Shown: positions 30,020-41,514 of the stretch, piece by piece | Layout of the letters: each line of letters opens with the position of its first letter | How positions within the stretch are numbered: position 1 is the first letter of the stretch | From: Lucinisca nassula | Lineage: Eukaryota; Mollusca; Bivalvia; Lucinida; Lucinidae | Assembly: GCA_963580285.1 (NCBI GenBank) | Contig: OY757021.1 | Coordinates: 97,950,149-98,014,148 of the forward strand | Reading direction: 5' to 3' | Length of the DNA: 64,000 nt | Notes under the pieces: generated by a model | Told to the model about the DNA's origin: nothing | Database searches by the model: none | The model's input: only the letters and a program-made list of their open reading frames with translations | Translations under genes and position numbers: made by a program

Positions 30020-30780
30020 GGTCAAGGTCAACCCAGGGTCACCATTTTAGCAATAAATGATGGGCCTACGTCCCAGATGCTATTTATCAAGTTTCGTGGA
30101 AATCTGCCCAGTGGTTCTGGAGAAGACTATTTTTGAAGGGTTTTTACCATATATGGCTTAACGGCCATTTTGGTCATGTAGCCTGGACCCCATGAGTAAA
30201 CTTTGGTTTCCCTATCCCATAGAGGCTCCATATGAAATTTGACTTCGATCGGCCCAACGGTTTCCGAGGAGAAGCAGTTCGAAAAATTTCACATTTTTCG
30301 CCTCGGCGAGGCTATACTAAATGGAATGTAATATTTCGCAAGTTCATTGGTTAGATCTCATTGATATCTATCAGTATGCCAAAAATTGTTTAAATATTCC
30401 AAGCGGTTAAGTCACTATCACCAATTTCCACAAACGGGTTACGGACGGACAGACAGACATACCATATATAGCTTGGGGGCCATTTTGGTCATGGGACCTG
30501 GACCCCATGAGCAAATTGTGGTTTCCCCCATCCCATAGAGGCTGCATATGAAATTTGACTTCAATCGGCCCAACGGTTTCCGAGGAGAAGCAGTTCGAAA
30601 ATTTTCACATTTTTCGCCTCGGCGAGGCTATACTAAATGGAATGTAATATTTCGCAAGTTCATTGGTTATATCTCATTGATATCTATTAGTTTGCCAAAA
30701 ATTGTTTAAATATTCCAAGCGGTTAAGTCACTATCACCAATTTTCACAAACGGGTTACGGACGGACAGACTGACAGATTG
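30020..30780. repeat. Direct duplication, unit about 300 bp
   Basis: 30187-30455 and 30487-30770 share catagaggctccatatgaaa/gctgcatatgaaa, cggcccaacggtttccgagg, cgcctcggcgaggctatact and ttccaagcggttaagtcact. Both end in gggttacggacggacagac. A third partial unit precedes them at about 29815-30160. Confidence 0.8.
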
Positions 30781-31063
30781 ACCGATTGACAGAATGTCAC
30801 TGTGATTTTAGGGCACTCTTAGAAATCAACCGACTTCAGTCAGTTGCTTTTTCTGCGGGTCGTGCAATAAACCACGACAGAAGAACCGCCTTGGAACGGT
30901 CAGTAAAAAGTAAAAGGTATTTCACTGGGTGGGGGCTTAAGATGATGGTCGCAAAAGTTGCAGACTCAAACTTAAGTTTGAAATCAGATCTACTTCAAAA
31001 TTTCACATCAATAACCAAATTTAAAGTAGGAGTAAATTGATTACGAAGACATATAAACTTACT

Positions 31064-31330
31064 CATTACGGATACACGCCTATACAAATACATTGTAAAC
31101 TTAAAGAATATTTTAAGATGAAAAATTGTGATATTTTTCTTATTTCTGAGCAAAAAATGTTTGTTGGAATTCGTTAGAATCGCCTCATCTGTTAGAACCG
31201 CCTCATCGAGGCGGTTCTAATGGATGAGGCGGTTCTAATGAGTACCCACAATCTATACATTAGAGCAATAAGGAAAAAAAGGTTTACCCTTGCAAACCGG
31301 TCAAAATTGTATGGGTGTGTTTTCGTGATG
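31064..31330 (+). mobile_element. MITE family B, copy directly upstream of arylsulfatase exon 2
   Basis: Starts cattacggatacacgcctat and ends gggtgtgttttcgtgatg. The core hairpin (gaaccgcctcatcgaggcgg) is at about 31194-31216, here with an extra flanking ggatgaggcggttctaat. Only 12 nt (ttgttatttcag) separate its end from the exon. Confidence 0.85.
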
Positions 31331-31342
31331 TTGTTATTTCAG

Positions 31343-31482
31343 AATGGTGGTCCCATTGAACAAGGGGCCAACAACTTCCCATTGAGAGGGGCAAAGGCGA
31401 CATTGTGGGAAGGTGGTACAAAAGGAGCTGCTTTTATTTACAGCGACACATTATTGAAGAAAACGAATTATACAAATACAGA
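31343..31482 (+). CDS. ARSB-like: Arylsulfatase B-like, internal exon 2
   Basis: A 140-nt exon with acceptor ttatttcag and donor gtaagt at 31483. It encodes NGGPIEQGANNFPLRGAKAT, then LWEGGTKGAAFIYSDTLLKK, then TNYTNT, and leaves GA to be completed by the next exon (Glu). The Asn at 31343-31345 continues the metal-binding Asp-Asn pair begun in exon 1. Lys at 31394-31396 (in GAKATLWEGG) corresponds to the active-site Lys 318 of human ARSB, which contacts the substrate sulfate. NxPLRGxKxTxWEGGxxG is the strongest diagnostic motif of the family. The exon is flanked by two MITEs in mirror arrangement, 12 nt from each border, yet its frame is intact. Confidence 0.92.
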
Positions 31483-31494
31483 GTAAGTGATTAT

Positions 31495-31758
31495 CATCAC
31501 GAAAACACGCCTATATACCTGTGACCCCACTCGAACCCCATTTTGATAAGTAAACCTGGGGTTTACAGGGGTGTTCATTATTTTTCTTATTTCTGCTTAA
31601 AACATAGATTGTGGGTATTCGTTAGAACCGCCTCGATGAGGCGGTTCTAACGTGTACTAGCAATGTGTTTTGAGCAGAAATAAGACAAATATCAATTTTT
31701 ATCGGAAAATTTTCATTTTTTCTGCGGTAAAATTTATAATGTATGTGTTTTTGTAATG
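31495..31758 (+). mobile_element. MITE family B, copy directly downstream of exon 2
   Basis: Starts catcacgaaaacacgcctat, 12 nt after the exon's last base, and ends atgtgtttttgtaatg. The core hairpin is gaaccgcctcgatgaggcgg. With the upstream copy it places inverted termini on both sides of the exon. Confidence 0.85.
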
Positions 31759-31771
31759 GATTGGGAAATGA

Positions 31772-31970
31772 ATACACTTAGCATATGCGCTCAGCGAAAA
31801 ATCAGATCAGCCTGCGCATCCATATAGTCTAACCAGAGACTTTTCTTGCTGCATGAAGGAGCAATGGCACTTAGTTGTCATTAGAGCGCACAGTGAAGAC
31901 TCTAATAAGACTGCGCGGATGCGCAGGCTGATCTGAGTCTTCGCTGGGCGCACATGTCCGATTGTAGGTT
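31772..31970. mobile_element. Family L MITE, copy 2
   Basis: Inverted ends gcatatgcgctcagcgaaaa/ tcttcgctgggcgcacatgt, with a second inner pair gatcagcctgcgcatcc/ggatgcgcaggctgatct. Confidence 0.75.
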
Positions 31971-32001
31971 TTGTCGTGCGCTGGCTCAAATTTAGATGAA
32001 G

Positions 32002-32515
32002 CCATTAGGATTACACATCTGTGTGACAAAGTGCATCCTTTCATGGTGCCGAAACTAGCATCTTTCTCATGAAACTATTTGACAATTTACTTATATACTA
32101 ACATAGATTGTGGGTGCCAGTTAGAATCGCCCCCGCCCACAGGGGCTTGAAGAAATATATGGGTTGCATGATGCTTCCAGGCAGAGCTGAATCCGGCCCG
32201 CACACTAGTACTGGTAAACCGCTAAGAGGTCAAGGAACCGCGGTGTGAGGTAGATCGTCCATGCTAATAAACCCTATTGGTTTCATTGGGCGACAGGGCT
32301 TGAGTTGTCATTTCATCTCAATGTCGGGTAAAAGTCCCACAAAATTGGAAGCGACGTCTCCAAAATTACCTTTACAGTGTTGACGGGGACGTAAAACCTC
32401 AAATCAAACAAACAACGAACCGCCTAACCGAGAATCAGCAATCTGTGTTGTGAACAAGAGAATGACAATGATTTTAACCCCTGTTAATCCCCACTTTCCT
32501 CAATTTAAAAACGGC
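32002..32515 (+). mobile_element. MITE family B, diverged copy split by a SINE
   Basis: The 5' part (acatctgtgtgacaaagtgc to gttagaatcgcc) and the 3' part (cgaaccgcctaaccgagaat to ccccactttcctc) together make one MITE, interrupted by SINE copy 4. Confidence 0.7.
32132..32415 (+). mobile_element. SINE family A, copy 4
   Basis: Starts ccgcccacaggggcttgaag and ends gacgtaaaacctcaaatcaa acaaacaa. The flanking gaatcgcc/gaaccgcc (32124-32131 and 32417-32424) is a target duplication with one mismatch. Confidence 0.8.
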
Positions 32516-32519
32516 TTTT

Positions 32520-32665
32520 GTGGGAAAGTTACTGTCCTTTTGGCTTTCCGCTGTTGGTGTTTCCGTTAGGGTCTGTGGCTTCATGTTTGTGTTTCTTTCC
32601 CTTTGGTGTCTCTGATGGGAGCTGCGGGTTGATTGTATCGATTCCTGATCATTGCCTCCACTTCT
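32520..32665 (-). repeat. Family M fragment, reversed
   Basis: Phrases tgttggtgtttccgttaggg, tgtgtttctttccctttggt and cgattcctgatcattgcctc match the reverse complement of 7200-7485. Confidence 0.6.
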
Positions 32666-32739
32666 ATTTTTCATGATGTCACTTTCTGCTGATAACCAAT
32701 CGGAAATATTATAAGGTTTTAAGTGTGTTTGTGAAACAC

Positions 32740-33045
32740 GAATATGTCCCCGGGCATGGTCATTTGTTATATATTCAAAGTTGCTCACAGTTCAAGATCA
32801 AGGTCACAGGTTAAGATTTTTTTGTGTGTGTGGGAAGCCCTTGACAAAAGGAACTTACATGCCAAATATGAAAGCTCTATCTTGAACAGTTCAAAAGTTA
32901 TGTACAATAATATTTTTTATTTAAAGTAGGACAAGGTCACAGGTCCCAAAAATTGCATGAATGTAAAGCTCTTGTCACAAGGAACTTACATGCCAAATAT
33001 AAAGGCTCTATCTTAAACGGTTCAAAAGTTATGAACAATTTTATT
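32740..33045 (-). repeat. Minisatellite, reverse orientation of the 6.8-8.2 kb family
   Basis: Two units with ttacatgccaaatatgaaag and ctatcttgaacagttcaaaa, the reverse complement of ttcatatttggcatgtatg and related phrases. Confidence 0.7.
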
Positions 33046-33774
33046 TTGGAAGTGGCTATTGACAGCCGGCTGTCTCCAGCGAAAGTTCGCTAGTGACAGC
33101 CGGCTGTCTCCAGCGAACTTTCGCTGGTGACAGCCAGCAAAATTATATAGAAAGTATATTGTCCAGTAATAAATAAAAGTCATTTATTGGAACCCTTGTT
33201 AATAATTTAAATAGATACATGATGTAAAATTATTAAATTAATCCTAAAATTATTAAATTATCATTAATTTAACATTTTTACAACATGCAGTAATTTCATT
33301 CTATACATTTACATTTTTGGTTGGATATATATAACAAGTATTTCTAGCATGCTTTGTGCTTTGTTCCCAGATATCAATGTTATAAAGAGGTTGTGGTGAT
33401 TTGAAAGTCAAAAAGGTATATGAGTCTATGTCTATATTAAACAAGTTACCCCTGGGGTAGGGTGACTTGATCCCAGGGCTATAATTTGAACAAATGTGAA
33501 CAAAGATGAAGCTACATAACAAATATCAACCTGGGCCTTCTGGTTTCAGACAAGTAAATTTCTAAAGGTGTCACCATTATTATTCTATGTAAAACCAGTG
33601 GGTTTCAGGGCTTTCTGGTTTCATACATTTTTAAGTATTTTCCCCAAATGTGGATTGATATTTACTGATGATGACAATGATGGTGGCTGATTACAATAGC
33701 TCCCTCAAGAGCCTTCGGCTCAAGTGAGCCAAAATAAGATACAACGTGGGTGAAGTCTCCTCTGCCCATCACCC

Positions 33775-33796
33775 TCCCCCCCCCCCCCCCCACACA
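33775..33796. repeat. C homopolymer followed by CACACA
   Basis: Run of C at about 33776-33790 followed by cacacacacaaac. Length errors are likely here. Confidence 0.9.
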
Positions 33797-34339
33797 CACA
33801 AACAAAAGAGGCCCATGGGCCACTATGCTCACCTGAGATCAGTTGGGCACTGCCCACTGGCAGCCATGTATTTTACAACTTTTTGTACTAAATGGACTCT
33901 TCCTCCTTACATATGGCAGGAGTCTATTTTGAAATAGAGGGTTGAAAGGTTGTGTTATCTTAAAAATTTATTCGGAAAATAGCTGAACTTTTGCAAATAG
34001 TCTAGGCCCTGATCAGACGCCATGTTCTGCGGCGTCTGCAGGGATATAGACTAAGCATTTTGCTTTAAGCGCCCAGACTGCCAGCCCATAAATCCAAATT
34101 TTGCATTTTAAACTTAGGCTTCTAGGCAAAAATTTAGGTGCCTTGGGCGACTTGGCACCAGTTAGTCTGTATCCTTGGTCTGATCTTGGCCTATACTGTT
34201 TGCTAGGGTATCCGTTTTGGGGTTTCCGGTACAAAATGTGTTAACATGATATGATTTTAATCCACTGATTATAGTCTCACCAACAAACCCCCATTCCCAA
34301 ATAAGCACCCATGTGCACCCTGTATCTGAAATATTAGGC

Positions 34340-35310
34340 ATTTTATGAAGTGTAGGAGGTGGAGCATGGACTGGTTGCTATCACTGAATGCATCATATCA
34401 TAAGGAACAAGAATATTTATGGATTAGGGGCGGGGATCAGTACAATTCCTTAGAGGCATTTTAAGCAGTAGAGGGGCTTGGGCTTGGCCGCAGCAGATCC
34501 AAGGAAAGCCCAAGATTGTTGTCACTGAATGTGTTTTATCATAAGGACCAAGAATATATATGGTTTAGGGGTGGGGATCTGAACTGTTTCTGAGATACAT
34601 ACATACATGACTTTTTATGAAGTGCAGGGGTAAGGCATGACCCAGGGCACCCCTGGGGACCTCCAGGGGTGGGGATCTTAACTGTTTGAGATACATATAT
34701 GGCTTTTTATGAAGTGGAGGGGGTGAGGCATGACCCGGGGTACCCCTGGGGACCTCCAGGTTGGTGTCGCTGAATGTGTATTTTCATAAGGAACGCGACT
34801 ATATATGGTTGAGGGGTGGGGCTCTGAACAGTTTCTCAGATAGTTGGCCTTTTGTGAAGTGGAGTGGAGTGGCCATGGCACAACCTGTGAGACCCCTCGG
34901 TTGCTATCACTGAATGTGTCTTATCATAAGGAACAAGAATATATATGGTTTAGTAGTGGGGATATGTATGGTTCCAGAGATAAAGGTTTTTTTAAGCAAT
35001 GGATGGGTTGGGGCATGGCCCCGGCAGATCCTAGGAAAGCCCATATGGCTTAGGGGTTTGGTGAGATATGAGGCACTTTTATGAAGTGGAGATGTGGGGG
35101 TAGAGGAATGGCCCCCCACCCTACGTTGGTGTGATTGAATGTGTCTAATTATTAGGAACAAGAATATTTATGAGGTATATATGCTTGTGAGGTGTGGATT
35201 TGATTTGAATGGTTTCGGAGATATAGTGCCTTTTATGAAGTGGAGGGGCAGGGCATGGCCCCAGCACATTACCCCAGTACACAGAGACCCCAGATTGTTT
35301 ATCTCTTTTT
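34340..35310. repeat. Degenerate tandem array, unit about 170 bp
   Basis: Units share atcactgaatgtgtcttatc, aggaacaagaatatatatgg, ggggtggggatctgaac and ttttatgaagtggaggggg. About six copies, some truncated. Confidence 0.8.
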
Positions 35311-35327
35311 CATAAGAAAATGGATTT

Positions 35328-35347
35328 GGGGGGGGGGGGGGGGGGGG
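35328..35347. repeat. G homopolymer
   Basis: About 20 G in a row. It marks the end of the array and is a likely spot for assembly error. Confidence 0.9.
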
Positions 35348-35609
35348 CAAAGCCTACAAATTTGGAAATAATATTATTATTTTTTTTTTTCAAATAAAAA
35401 CACTTAAAAACAAGATTTCTTCTTCAGTGGTTCTTAGGGGTACTATATGACTTCTCTTTTAATTGCTACCGTCTGTTGGGCTTTTTACTGAAGAAAAAAT
35501 TCGTTTTGATAACTTGCCCTCATCCAACATATATAGGCCCCCAAAGGGGAGCTATGTTGTCTTCTGACAACTCTTGTTTGTCAATTATATATCATCCATA
35601 TATTTTAGC

Positions 35610-35844
35610 CGGGGGCTTAAAGAAATAGATCGGCTGCATGATGCTTCCCACAGCTGGTAAACTTCTTAGAGGGTCTAAGCCTGCGCAGGCAAAGCTATGT
35701 GAGTCAGACCTTCATTGCTTATAAACCCTATTGGTTTCATTGGGCGACAGGGCTTGAAAGTCCCATGAAATTGGAAGCAGCGTCTCCAAAATGACGTTTA
35801 CAGTGTTGACGGGGACGTTAAACATCAAATCAAACAAACAAAAA
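35610..35844 (+). mobile_element. SINE family A, copy 5, with 12-bp target duplication
   Basis: Flanked by atatattttagc at 35598-35609 and 35845-35856. The second copy of the direct repeat is also the first bases of the internal palindrome at 35855, so the SINE landed at its edge. Confidence 0.9.
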
Positions 35845-36179
35845 ATATATTTTAGCTGGCTGTCACCAGCGAAAGTTCGCTGGAGACAGCCGGCTGTCCC
35901 CAGCGAACTTTCGCTGGTGACAGCCAGCTTTCAAAAACAAATACAAGTATTTAAAAATGAAAAAAATCATATATTGATATTCAAAACCATAAAAAAATTA
36001 TTCTCAAGCATATAAATAGAATTAAAATCAGTGAATAACTTAATTTTTTATCAATATATCATCAGTATATTTGAGCTGGCTGTCACCAGCGAAAGTTCGC
36101 TGGAGACAGCCGGCTGTCTCCAGCGAACTTTCGCTGGTGACAGCCGGCTGTCAATAGCGACCGCCTTTTATTTTTTCTT

Positions 36180-36391
36180 TTAACTCTTATCATGCTGTTC
36201 ACGACAACCCATATCTTTGGAAACAGTGTAGATCCAGATCAGATGGCTTCTGAAGAAGCCATCTGATCAGGATCTACACTGTTTGGCATTCAGTTTATGA
36301 ATTTGTAGGAATAAATTACATCAAGTAATCTGATTGGTTCAAAGTCAGAGATGGGTGTGGCTAAAATTAATATTCAGCAAGAGAAGGGTTA
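36180..36391 (-). mobile_element. Family C MITE, copy 2
   Basis: Starts ttaactcttatcatgctgtt and ends gcaagagaagggttaa. The central palindrome is cagatggcttctgaagaagc catctg. Confidence 0.85.
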
Positions 36392-36582
36392 AGCAGGTCA
36401 AGTTCAAGTTCATGGTCCAAACATTTTGCATGAATGTAAAGCTCTTATCTATTATTCCTGATCATTGCCTCTACTTCTGTTTTGCAGGATTTTATAACAA
36501 ATACCTTTTTCGTGATGTTTCGTTCCCTGTGTACTGTGTCCCTTTAAAATAGAGATTCCTTCCAAAGGTGAAAAATCCTTTT

Positions 36583-36941
36583 CATATGACGTCGCGTCTG
36601 AGAGTGTAATAACGCCATGTAATATTTTCGATAATCCACTAGTGGATTAAATATGCAAATTAGCTAGATACGCCCCGTAACGTTACATGTACGACGTCTT
36701 AAACGACGTCGCGTTTACTAACGGCGGAATATTGACATTTTTGTAATCAATCGTGAATAAAATGCGTTTTTAATGTCATATGATAAATAGAATCTTGCAT
36801 TCGTGCTCATGTATTATTAAATTTATTAAACTCGTTGAGGAAAAGAGATAAAATGCTCGGCGAAGCCTCGCATTTTATCCCTTTTCCTCAACTCGTTTAA
36901 TAAATTTAATATTACATGAGCACTCATGTAAGATCCTCTAT
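36583..36941 (+). mobile_element. Foldback element family D, copy 3
   Basis: Starts catatgacgtcgcgtctgag and ends gagcactcatgtaagatcct. The terminal palindrome is about 120 bp at 36805-36925. Confidence 0.85.
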
Positions 36942-36944
36942 TTT

Positions 36945-37508
36945 CATGACGAGTGAGTAGACACCTATTAATAGAAGATTAACCCTTAAGACACCGAGAA
37001 AAACAACATCTGAAAATGACGTCTGCTTTTGTCGTCGACTGGCTCTTTTTGCAAACTTTTTAGAAATATTTTTGCATTCAGGCACTCTCTGCAAAAATGA
37101 GTTTTAAAGTAACCGACAGACAGCAATTTTCGTTATTGGCATTGTATGGGTTAATTATCCATACCGACATCGGAATCTCTGACTAGACAAAATTCTTATG
37201 GAGAATGGGAACACTTGTCAGATTTTTTCCGCCATTTTTCAAAGGGAGACAACTTTTGCGACTTCCTGTTCGCTTTTCTATAAGCCCTGTCCCACTGAAA
37301 AAGGGGTCTACTGTTCAAGGAAAGAGCTATTTGCTCATCAGGAGCAAATTCTTTCCTTTAAGAAATGACATGAGAGACAAAAATTCTTTTTCAGAAGTTG
37401 CCTCACCAGGTGTATCCATTCACCTTAATATAACCGTGACACTTCATTTTTAAATCGGTGTCCCCGGAAGAGTGAATGGGAGATTGAAACTGTACATATG
37501 GCTCTTAT
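36945..37508. other. Stretch with nothing recognised
   Basis: An 82-codon + frame (37205-37453) has no family resemblance. No repeat border was found. Confidence 0.45.
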
Positions 37509-37521
37509 ACGTTTTCTTTGC

Positions 37522-37791
37522 AAATAGATGGGCTGCATGATACTTCCACGCAGAGCTGAAACCGTCCGCACACTAGTACTGGTAAACCGTTTAGAGGATC
37601 TAAGCCTGTCCAGGAACCGCGGTGCGAGTCGGACCGTCCATGCTTATAAACCCTATTGGTTTCATTGGGCGGCAGGGCTTGAGAAGTCATTTCATCTCAA
37701 TGTCGGGTAAAAGTCCCACGCAACGTCTCCAAAATGACCTATACTGTGTTGACGGGGACGTTAAACCTCAAATCAAACACACCAAACAAAA
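37522..37791 (+). mobile_element. SINE family A, copy 6, 13-bp target duplication
   Basis: 5' truncated (starts at aaatagatgggctgcatg). Flanked by a perfect acgttttctttgc at 37509-37521 and 37792-37804. A truncated 5' end with a clean duplication is the signature of target-primed insertion. Confidence 0.93.
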
Positions 37792-38243
37792 ACGTTTTCT
37801 TTGCTATACTTTTGTTAAAAGAATTTTTGCGCCTTTAAAATCTTCCCAAATGTGTTTAGCTAGAAAAAAAATCCTATTTAGTGGAAAAGGAACGACGTCT
37901 TAAAAATTTATCAGAGCCACGACAAACCTTAAATGTTGTTTTGAACATGTGCAAAGACGACTATCACCTTATTTGCCCTCGTCAGTACACTTACGGCTTT
38001 TTTAAGTGTGCATAAAGTGTGCATAAAGAGGCTTTGCGTCAGTTGCCATCCATGTAGCGCAGGGCAAAGTTATATAGCAACCGATAAGGTTGGTATTTTG
38101 TGATAACTGTATGTTTTTGCCAATTCTCCATAAAAACCTTTTTTTATGCCCCCAACTTTGAAAAGTTGGAGGGGCATATTGCTTCTGCCTCGTTCGTCCG
38201 TTCGTCCGTTCGTCTGTTCGTCCGTTCGTCCGTCCGTTACGCT

Positions 38244-39544
38244 TTTGATGCATAGCATAACTAAAAAACCGTGTATGCTAGGGTTTTGAAATTTCATATA
38301 TGGATTCCTCATGGAAAATTAGCTGACGCGTATTTTTTTTCTAGTCCGCATCCCCCTTCAAGAGTAATTGCCCTTTGAAATTTTTTTAATAAAATCTTGT
38401 CAGCAAGATATCTCAAAAACTATTGGAGCTAGAGCCTTGAAAGTTGGTGATTATATTGGTGGTGATGAGTAGATGAACTGATTAACTTTTGACAAAATTC
38501 TGAAAAATACTTTGTGAGTTATGGCCCTTTGTCATTTTGGTAATTTGTGCCCATTGTAATGTATGCTAAAAGTGATGCATAGCATAACTTTCTTTAGAAC
38601 CGTGTATGCTGAGGTTTTGAAATTTCATATATGGATTCCTCATGGAAAATTAGCTGACGCGTATTTTTTTTCTTGTCCGAATTATGCCCCTTTTAAGAGT
38701 TATTGCCCTTTGAAATTTTTTAAATAAAATTTTGTCAGCAAGATATCTCAAAAATTGTTGGAGCTAGAGCCTTGAAAGTTGGTGAATATATTGGTGGTGA
38801 TGAGTAGATGAACTGATTAACTTTTGACGAAATTCCGAAAAATACTTTGTGAGTTATGGCCCTTTGTCATTTTGGTAATTTGTGCCCATTGTAATGTATG
38901 CTAAAAGTGATGCAAAGCATATCTTTAGAACCGTGTATGCTAGGGTTTTGAAATTTCATATATGGATTCCTCATGGAAAATTAGCTGATGCGTATTTTTT
39001 TTCTTGTCCGGATTATGCCCCTTTTAAGAGTTATTGCCCTTTGAATTTTTTTTATAAAATCTTGTCAGCAAGATATCTCAAAAACTATTGGAGCTAGAGC
39101 CTTGAAAGTTGGTGAATAGATTGGTGGTGATGAGTAGATGAACTGATTAACTTTTGACAAAATTCCGAAAAATACTTTGTGAGTTATGGCCCTTTGTCAT
39201 TTTGGTAATTTGTGCCCATTGTAATGTATGCTAAAAGTGATGCATAGCATATCTTTAGAACCGTGTATGCTAGGGTTTTGAAATTTCATATATGGATTCC
39301 TCATGGAAAATTAGCTGACGCGTATTTTTTTTCTTGTCCGGATTATGCCCCTTTTAAGAGTTATTGCCCTTTGAATTTTTTTTAATAAAATCTTGTCAGC
39401 AAGATATCTCAAAAATTATTGGAGCTAGAGCCTTGAAAGTTGGTGAATAGATTGGTGATTATGAGTAGATGAACTGATTAATTTATGACAAAATTCCGAA
39501 AAATTCTTTGTGAGTTATGGCCCTTTGTCATTTTGGTAATTTGT
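38244..39544 (+). repeat. Tandem array, four units of about 335 bp
   Basis: Units share gcatagcataac, gtatgctagggttttgaaat, tatggattcctcatggaaaa and gagttatggccctttgtcat. Adjacent copies are over 95 percent alike by eye, so this part expanded recently. Confidence 0.92.
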
Positions 39545-41450
39545 TAAAAACTTTGTCATCGTTCTAGCGCCTACATTTCTTCACCAATTTCAATAAAACT
39601 TCACACAAATGTTCCTTATAAAAAAAAAACTCGAGCGAGTTCGACTTTCAAGGTCATGACCTCAAGGTCAAGGTCACTGTGGCTATTTTTAGAAAAACTT
39701 TGTCATCGCTCTAGCGCCTTCATTTCTTCACCAATTTCAATGTAACTTCACACAAATGTTTCTTATGACAATATCTCAGCGAGTTCGACTTTCAAGGTCT
39801 TGACCTCAAGGTCAAGGTCACTGTGGCTATTTTAAGAAAAACTTTGTCATCGCTCTAGTGCCTACATTTCTTCACCAATTTCAATATAACTTCACACAAA
39901 TGTTCCTTATAAAAAAATCTCGAGCGAGTTCGACTTCAAAGTCATGACCTCAAGGTCAAGGTCACTGTGGCTATTTTTAGAAAAACTTTGTCATCGCTCT
40001 AGGGCCTACATTTCTTCACCAATTTCAATATAACTTCACACAAATGTTTCTTATGACAATATCTCAGCGAGTTCGACTTTCAAGGTCATGACCTCAAGGT
40101 CAAGGTCACTGTGGCTATTTTAAGAAAAACTTTTTCATCACTCTAGCGCCTACATTTCTTCACTGATTTCAATATAACTTCAAACAAATGTGCCTTATGA
40201 CAATATCTTTAGCGAGGTCGACTTTCAAGGTCATGACTCCAAGGTCAAGGTCACTGTGGCTATTTTTAGAAAAACTTTGTCAATGCTCTAGCGCTTACAT
40301 TTCTTCACCGATTTCAATATAACTTCACACAAATGTTCCTTATGACAATATCTCAAGCCATTTCAACTTTCAAGGTCAAGGTCACAATGGCTATTTTTAG
40401 AAAAACTTTGCTGTCGCTCCAGCGCCTACATTTCTTCACCGATTTTAATATAACTTCACACAAATGATCCTGATGACAATACCTCGAAAGAGTTCGCTTT
40501 TCAAGGTCAAGGTCACTGTGGCTATTTTTAGAAAACCTTTTTCATTGCTCTAGCGCTTACATTTTTTCACCAATTTCAAAATCGATTCACACAAATGTTC
40601 CTTATGACAATATCTGTAGCGAGTTCCATTTTCAAGGTCAAGGTCACTGTGACTATTTTTAGAAAAACGTTGTCAATACTCTAGCGCTTACATTTCTTCA
40701 CCAATTTCAATATAATTTCACACAAATGTTCCTTAAGACAATATCTCGAGCGATTTCGACTTTCAAGGTCAAGGTCATTGTGGCTATTTTTTGAAAAAAA
40801 AACTGTCATCGCCCTAGCGACTACATTTCTTCACTGATTTCAATATAACTTCACACAAATGTTCCTTATGATAATACCTCGAGTGAGTTTGACTTTCAAG
40901 GTCATGGTCACTGTGGCTATTTTTAGAAAAACTTTGATATGGCTCTAGCGCTAACATTTCTTCACCGATTTCAGTATAACTTCACACAAATGTTCCTTAT
41001 GACAATATCTCGAACTATTTCGACTTTCAAGGTCAAGGTCACTGGGGCTATTTTTAGAAAATCTTTGTCATCGCTCTAGTGCCTACATTTATTGATGGAT
41101 GTTAATAGAACTTCACACAAATGTTTCTTATGGTAATATCTCGAGTTGCTTGGTCATGACCTCAAGGTCAAAGTCACTATGGCTATTTTTAGAAAAACTT
41201 TGTCATTGCTCTACCGCCTATATTTATGATTTTAATATAACTTCACACAAAAGATGCTTATGATAATATCTTGAGCAAGATCTACTTCGTGGCCATGGCC
41301 TCAAGTCAAGGTCCCTATGACTATTTTTAGAGAAATATTGTCATCACTCTAGAACCTACATTTATGGATGGATTTTTAAACAAACTTTACACAAATGTTG
41401 CATATGATAATATCTCAAGCAAGTTGGACTTTTGCCATTTCAGTGTTTTC
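39545..41450 (-). repeat. Tandem array, about 15 units of about 125 bp
   Basis: Units share aaactttgtcatcgctctag, cctacatttcttcaccaatt, aacttcacacaaatgttcct and caaggtcaaggtcactgtgg. It is the same unit as the 12830-13520 array but in the opposite orientation. Confidence 0.92.
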
Positions 41451-41514
41451 CACACACGAGGTTGTCTTGTGCGAGGGGATTTGTATCGCATGCGATGCCT
41501 TGTTTTTTTTAAAT

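Larger units (their letters stand above)
5854..31342 (+). other. Arylsulfatase intron, 25.5 kb
   Basis: Inferred intron between the exons ending 5853 and starting 31343 (donor gtgagt, acceptor ttatttcag). It hosts the virus-like block, two LINE remnants, several SINEs and many tandem arrays, all described separately. I see no additional arylsulfatase exon in it, and the phases need none. Confidence 0.75.
33054..36160. mobile_element. 3.1 kb element with long palindromic ends (family K)
   Basis: The left end (33054-33138: gctattgacagccggctgtc, then ccagcgaaagttcgct) and the right end (36074-36160, ending ggctgtcaatagc) are inverted copies, each itself a near-perfect palindrome. A third internal copy is at 35855-35929. 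The interior holds a G-rich degenerate tandem array (34340-35310), a hairpin at about 33710, SINE copy 5 and G/C homopolymers. It contains no coding sequence. Confidence 0.55.
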
